NCBI RefSeq assembly: GCF_013370205.1
Contig: NZ_JABWGV010000008.1
Coordinates: forward strand, 1 to 64,000
DNA length: 64,000 bases
Direction: 5' to 3'
Source of the DNA: Qipengyuania atrilutea
GTDB taxonomy: Bacteria > Pseudomonadota > Alphaproteobacteria > Sphingomonadales > Sphingomonadaceae
Below the pieces are notes generated by a model. That model saw nothing but the letters and a program-made list of their open reading frames with translations. It had not been told where the DNA came from and did not search any database. Shown piece after piece: positions 62,520 to 64,000 of the stretch. Within the stretch, counting starts at the first letter, position 1. Each line of letters starts with the position of its first letter. The position numbers and the translations under genes are program-made.

Positions 62520-63368
62520 ATGCGCACGCCCCTGATCGCCGCCGCCGCTCTCGTATCGCTCGCGACCGGCTATCCCGCCGCTGCCGATCATCATACCGCC
62601 GGCGAGATGAGCCACCACAACCACGCCGCGATGCAGGCGATGGAAAGCGCGCTCAGCGAGGCCAATCGCAGCGAGGACCGCACGCGGGACGCCTACCGCC
62701 ATCCGGCGGAAACGCTCGCCTTCTTCCAGGTCGAGCCCGGCATGACGGTGGTCGACTACATGCCAGCGGGCGGCTGGTACACGCGGGTGCTCGTGCCGTA
62801 TCTCGGCAGCGAGGGCCGCTACGTCGGCATCATGCCTGACCCCGCCAATGCCGACAATCCGCGCATGGCCGAGTACTTCGGCGGACTGCCGGGCGGCTTC
62901 TCCGAAAGCTATCCCGGCTGGAACCTGACCGGTGCGCCCATCTCGGGTTATGCCAGCGGCGAAGTGCCGGAGGACATGGCAGGCACGGTCGACCGCGCGC
63001 TGATCTTCCGCGAAATGCACAATCTGCACCGCAGCGGCGTACTCCATGCCGAACTGACCCGGCTGCGCAGCATGCTCAAGGACGACGGCATGCTCGGCAT
63101 CGTGCAGCACCGCGCGAAAGAGAATGCGCCTGCGTCCTATACCGATGGGTCAAAGGGCTATCTACGGCAGAAGGACGTCATCGCGCTGGTCGAAGCACAC
63201 GGTTTCGAACTGGTCGATACGAGCGAGGTCAACGCAAATCCGAAAGACACGGCGAACTGGGAAAACGGCGTTTGGGAACTGCCGCCCTCGCTCGGTTCGA
63301 AGCGCGAGGAACTGAAGCAGATCGGCGAAAGCGACCGCATGACCCTGCTGTTCCGCAAGCGCGCGTAA
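62520..63368 (+). CDS. Exported class I SAM-methyltransferase-like protein
   Basis: The 282-residue precursor has a signal peptide ending near residue 22 (AAADHHTAG). A methyltransferase-fold domain follows with VVDYMPAGGWYTRVL near residue 77 (SAM-binding strand, DxxPxGGxxT) and MLGIVQHR near 197. Periplasmic methyltransferase-like proteins of this type are common in sphingomonads but have no established activity. Export makes ordinary SAM methylation questionable. It lies before the aguB-type gene. Confidence 0.8.
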   Translation: MRTPLIAAAALVSLATGYPAAADHHTAGEMSHHNHAAMQAMESALSEANRSEDRTRDAYRHPAETLAFFQVEPGMTVVDYMPAGGWYTRVLVPYLGSEGRYVGIMPDPANADNPRMAEYFGGLPGGFSESYPGWNLTGAPISGYASGEVPEDMAGTVDRALIFREMHNLHRSGVLHAELTRLRSMLKDDGMLGIVQHRAKENAPASYTDGSKGYLRQKDVIALVEAHGFELVDTSEVNANPKDTANWENGVWELPPSLGSKREELKQIGESDRMTLLFRKRA

Positions 63369-63417
63369 GAAAGCTCCGGAAGTGGACTTCGCCCTTGCCG
63401 CAAAGTAAGCGGGCCGC

Positions 63418-64000
63418 ATGTCCAAACTGACCGTAGCCGCACTGCAACTGGCCCTCAATGCTGCCGACGAACGCGAGAATATCGCTGCCGTCGGCAGTCT
63501 CGTTGAGCAGGCGGCGAAGGGCGGCGCGCAGGTGATCCTGCCGCCGGAACTCTTCGCCGGGGTCTACTTCTGCAAAACCGAGGACGAAGCCTTCTTCGCC
63601 CGCGCCTACTTGACCGCTGAGCATCCTTCGGTCCTTGCGATGCAGGAACTGGCGCGCGGGCTGGGCGTGGCGATCCCCACCAGTTTTTTCGAGCGGGACG
63701 GGCACCATTACTACAACACGCTCGCAATGATCGGCCCCGACGGGGAAATCATGGGGACCTACCGCAAGAGCCACATCCCCGACGGGCCCGGCTATGAAGA
63801 GAAGTTCTATTTCCGGCCGGGCAACGACGGGTTCAAGGTATGGGACGTGTTCGGTAGCCGCATCGGGATCGGCGTCTGCTGGGACCAGTGGTATCCGGAA
63901 ACCGCGCGGGTGCTGGCGCTGATGGGCGCCGAAGTGCTCTTCTATCCTACCGCGATCGGCAGCGAACCGCACGATGCGACCCTCGATACGAGCCGAATGT
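63418..64000 (+). CDS. aguB: N-carbamoylputrescine amidase-type carbon-nitrogen hydrolase (partial)
   Basis: ATG 63418 opens a frame of 194 codons that runs off the window. It has the nitrilase-superfamily triad: glutamate in PPELF near residue 46, lysine in YRKSHIPDGPGY near 118 and cysteine in GVCWDQWYPE near 157. The order and wording match N-carbamoylputrescine amidohydrolase, which makes putrescine from agmatine-derived N-carbamoylputrescine. About 90 C-terminal residues are missing. Confidence 0.88.
   Translation, partial: MSKLTVAALQLALNAADERENIAAVGSLVEQAAKGGAQVILPPELFAGVYFCKTEDEAFFARAYLTAEHPSVLAMQELARGLGVAIPTSFFERDGHHYYNTLAMIGPDGEIMGTYRKSHIPDGPGYEEKFYFRPGNDGFKVWDVFGSRIGIGVCWDQWYPETARVLALMGAEVLFYPTAIGSEPHDATLDTSRM

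Noticed and set aside
1-64000. CRISPR array
   Set aside because: No regularly spaced identical repeats with unique spacers and no cas genes were seen.

Overview
The window looks like the chromosome of an alphaproteobacterium of the Sphingomonadales, most like Erythrobacteraceae. The clues are a large TonB-dependent receptor serving a catabolic cluster, the gene orders hflK-hflC-degP and ftsE-ftsX-YdcF-plsC, a DUF3489-DUF2924-recombinase remnant, a DUF1674 gene, and high GC. This placement is inferred from gene content and was not tested by phylogeny. The first ~37 kb is accessory and mosaic; the rest is compact housekeeping chromosome with many ATGA stop/start overlaps.

0-14.6 kb is a catabolic cluster: an FMN 2-hydroxy-acid oxidase, two MaoC-fold proteins plus a DUF35 protein and a thiolase/Ltp2-like protein (a split form of the steroid side-chain hydratase-aldolase), a Baeyer-Villiger monooxygenase, an acyl-CoA ligase, an SDR, a TetR regulator, a TonB receptor, an esterase and an MFS transporter. 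Five copies of one 18-bp palindromic motif lie in the three promoter regions of this cluster, so it reads as one TetR-type regulon for uptake and ring or side-chain cleavage of a ketone- or steroid-like substrate.

14.6-26 kb is a scar and cassette zone: a frameshifted DUF3489 gene, a DUF2924 start fused by deletion to the C-terminal part of a serine recombinase, short dispersed repeats, an HxlR regulator divergent from a six-gene stress/detoxification operon (three VOC proteins, DUF1428, GST, RibD/DHFR-like), an alpha/beta hydrolase, orphan proteins and a nonsense-mutated DnaA-C-like gene.

26-34 kb is the most unusual part. A DUF4365 nuclease-like gene and a DUF2971 gene precede a plus-strand operon (ribbon-helix-helix protein, MazG-like pyrophosphohydrolase, uracil-DNA-glycosylase-like protein). 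This runs tail-to-tail into a minus-strand operon of an ACP-like small protein, an XRE regulator, an ImmA/IrrE (M78) metallopeptidase fused to a chagasin-like (I42) cysteine-protease-inhibitor domain, a papain-like (C1) cysteine peptidase and a thymidylate-synthase-like protein. A perfect 8+8 palindrome fills the spacer of the minus operon's putative promoter. I propose this as a candidate undescribed stress or conflict system in which a C1 protease is held by the inhibitor domain of its neighbour, next to nucleotide-metabolism enzymes.

34-64 kb holds a serine hydrolase, an amidohydrolase, tRNA-Leu(GAG), a zinc-ribbon protein, ftsE/ftsX/YdcF/plsC, hisC/tyrA, metX/metW, small secreted proteins, a GST, msrB, PBP1A, degP, hflK/hflC, mrp, an orphan molybdenum hydroxylase subunit, hemH, a cytochrome P450, DUF1674, rsmB, msrA, an exported methyltransferase-like protein and the 5' part of an aguB-type amidohydrolase that runs off the window.
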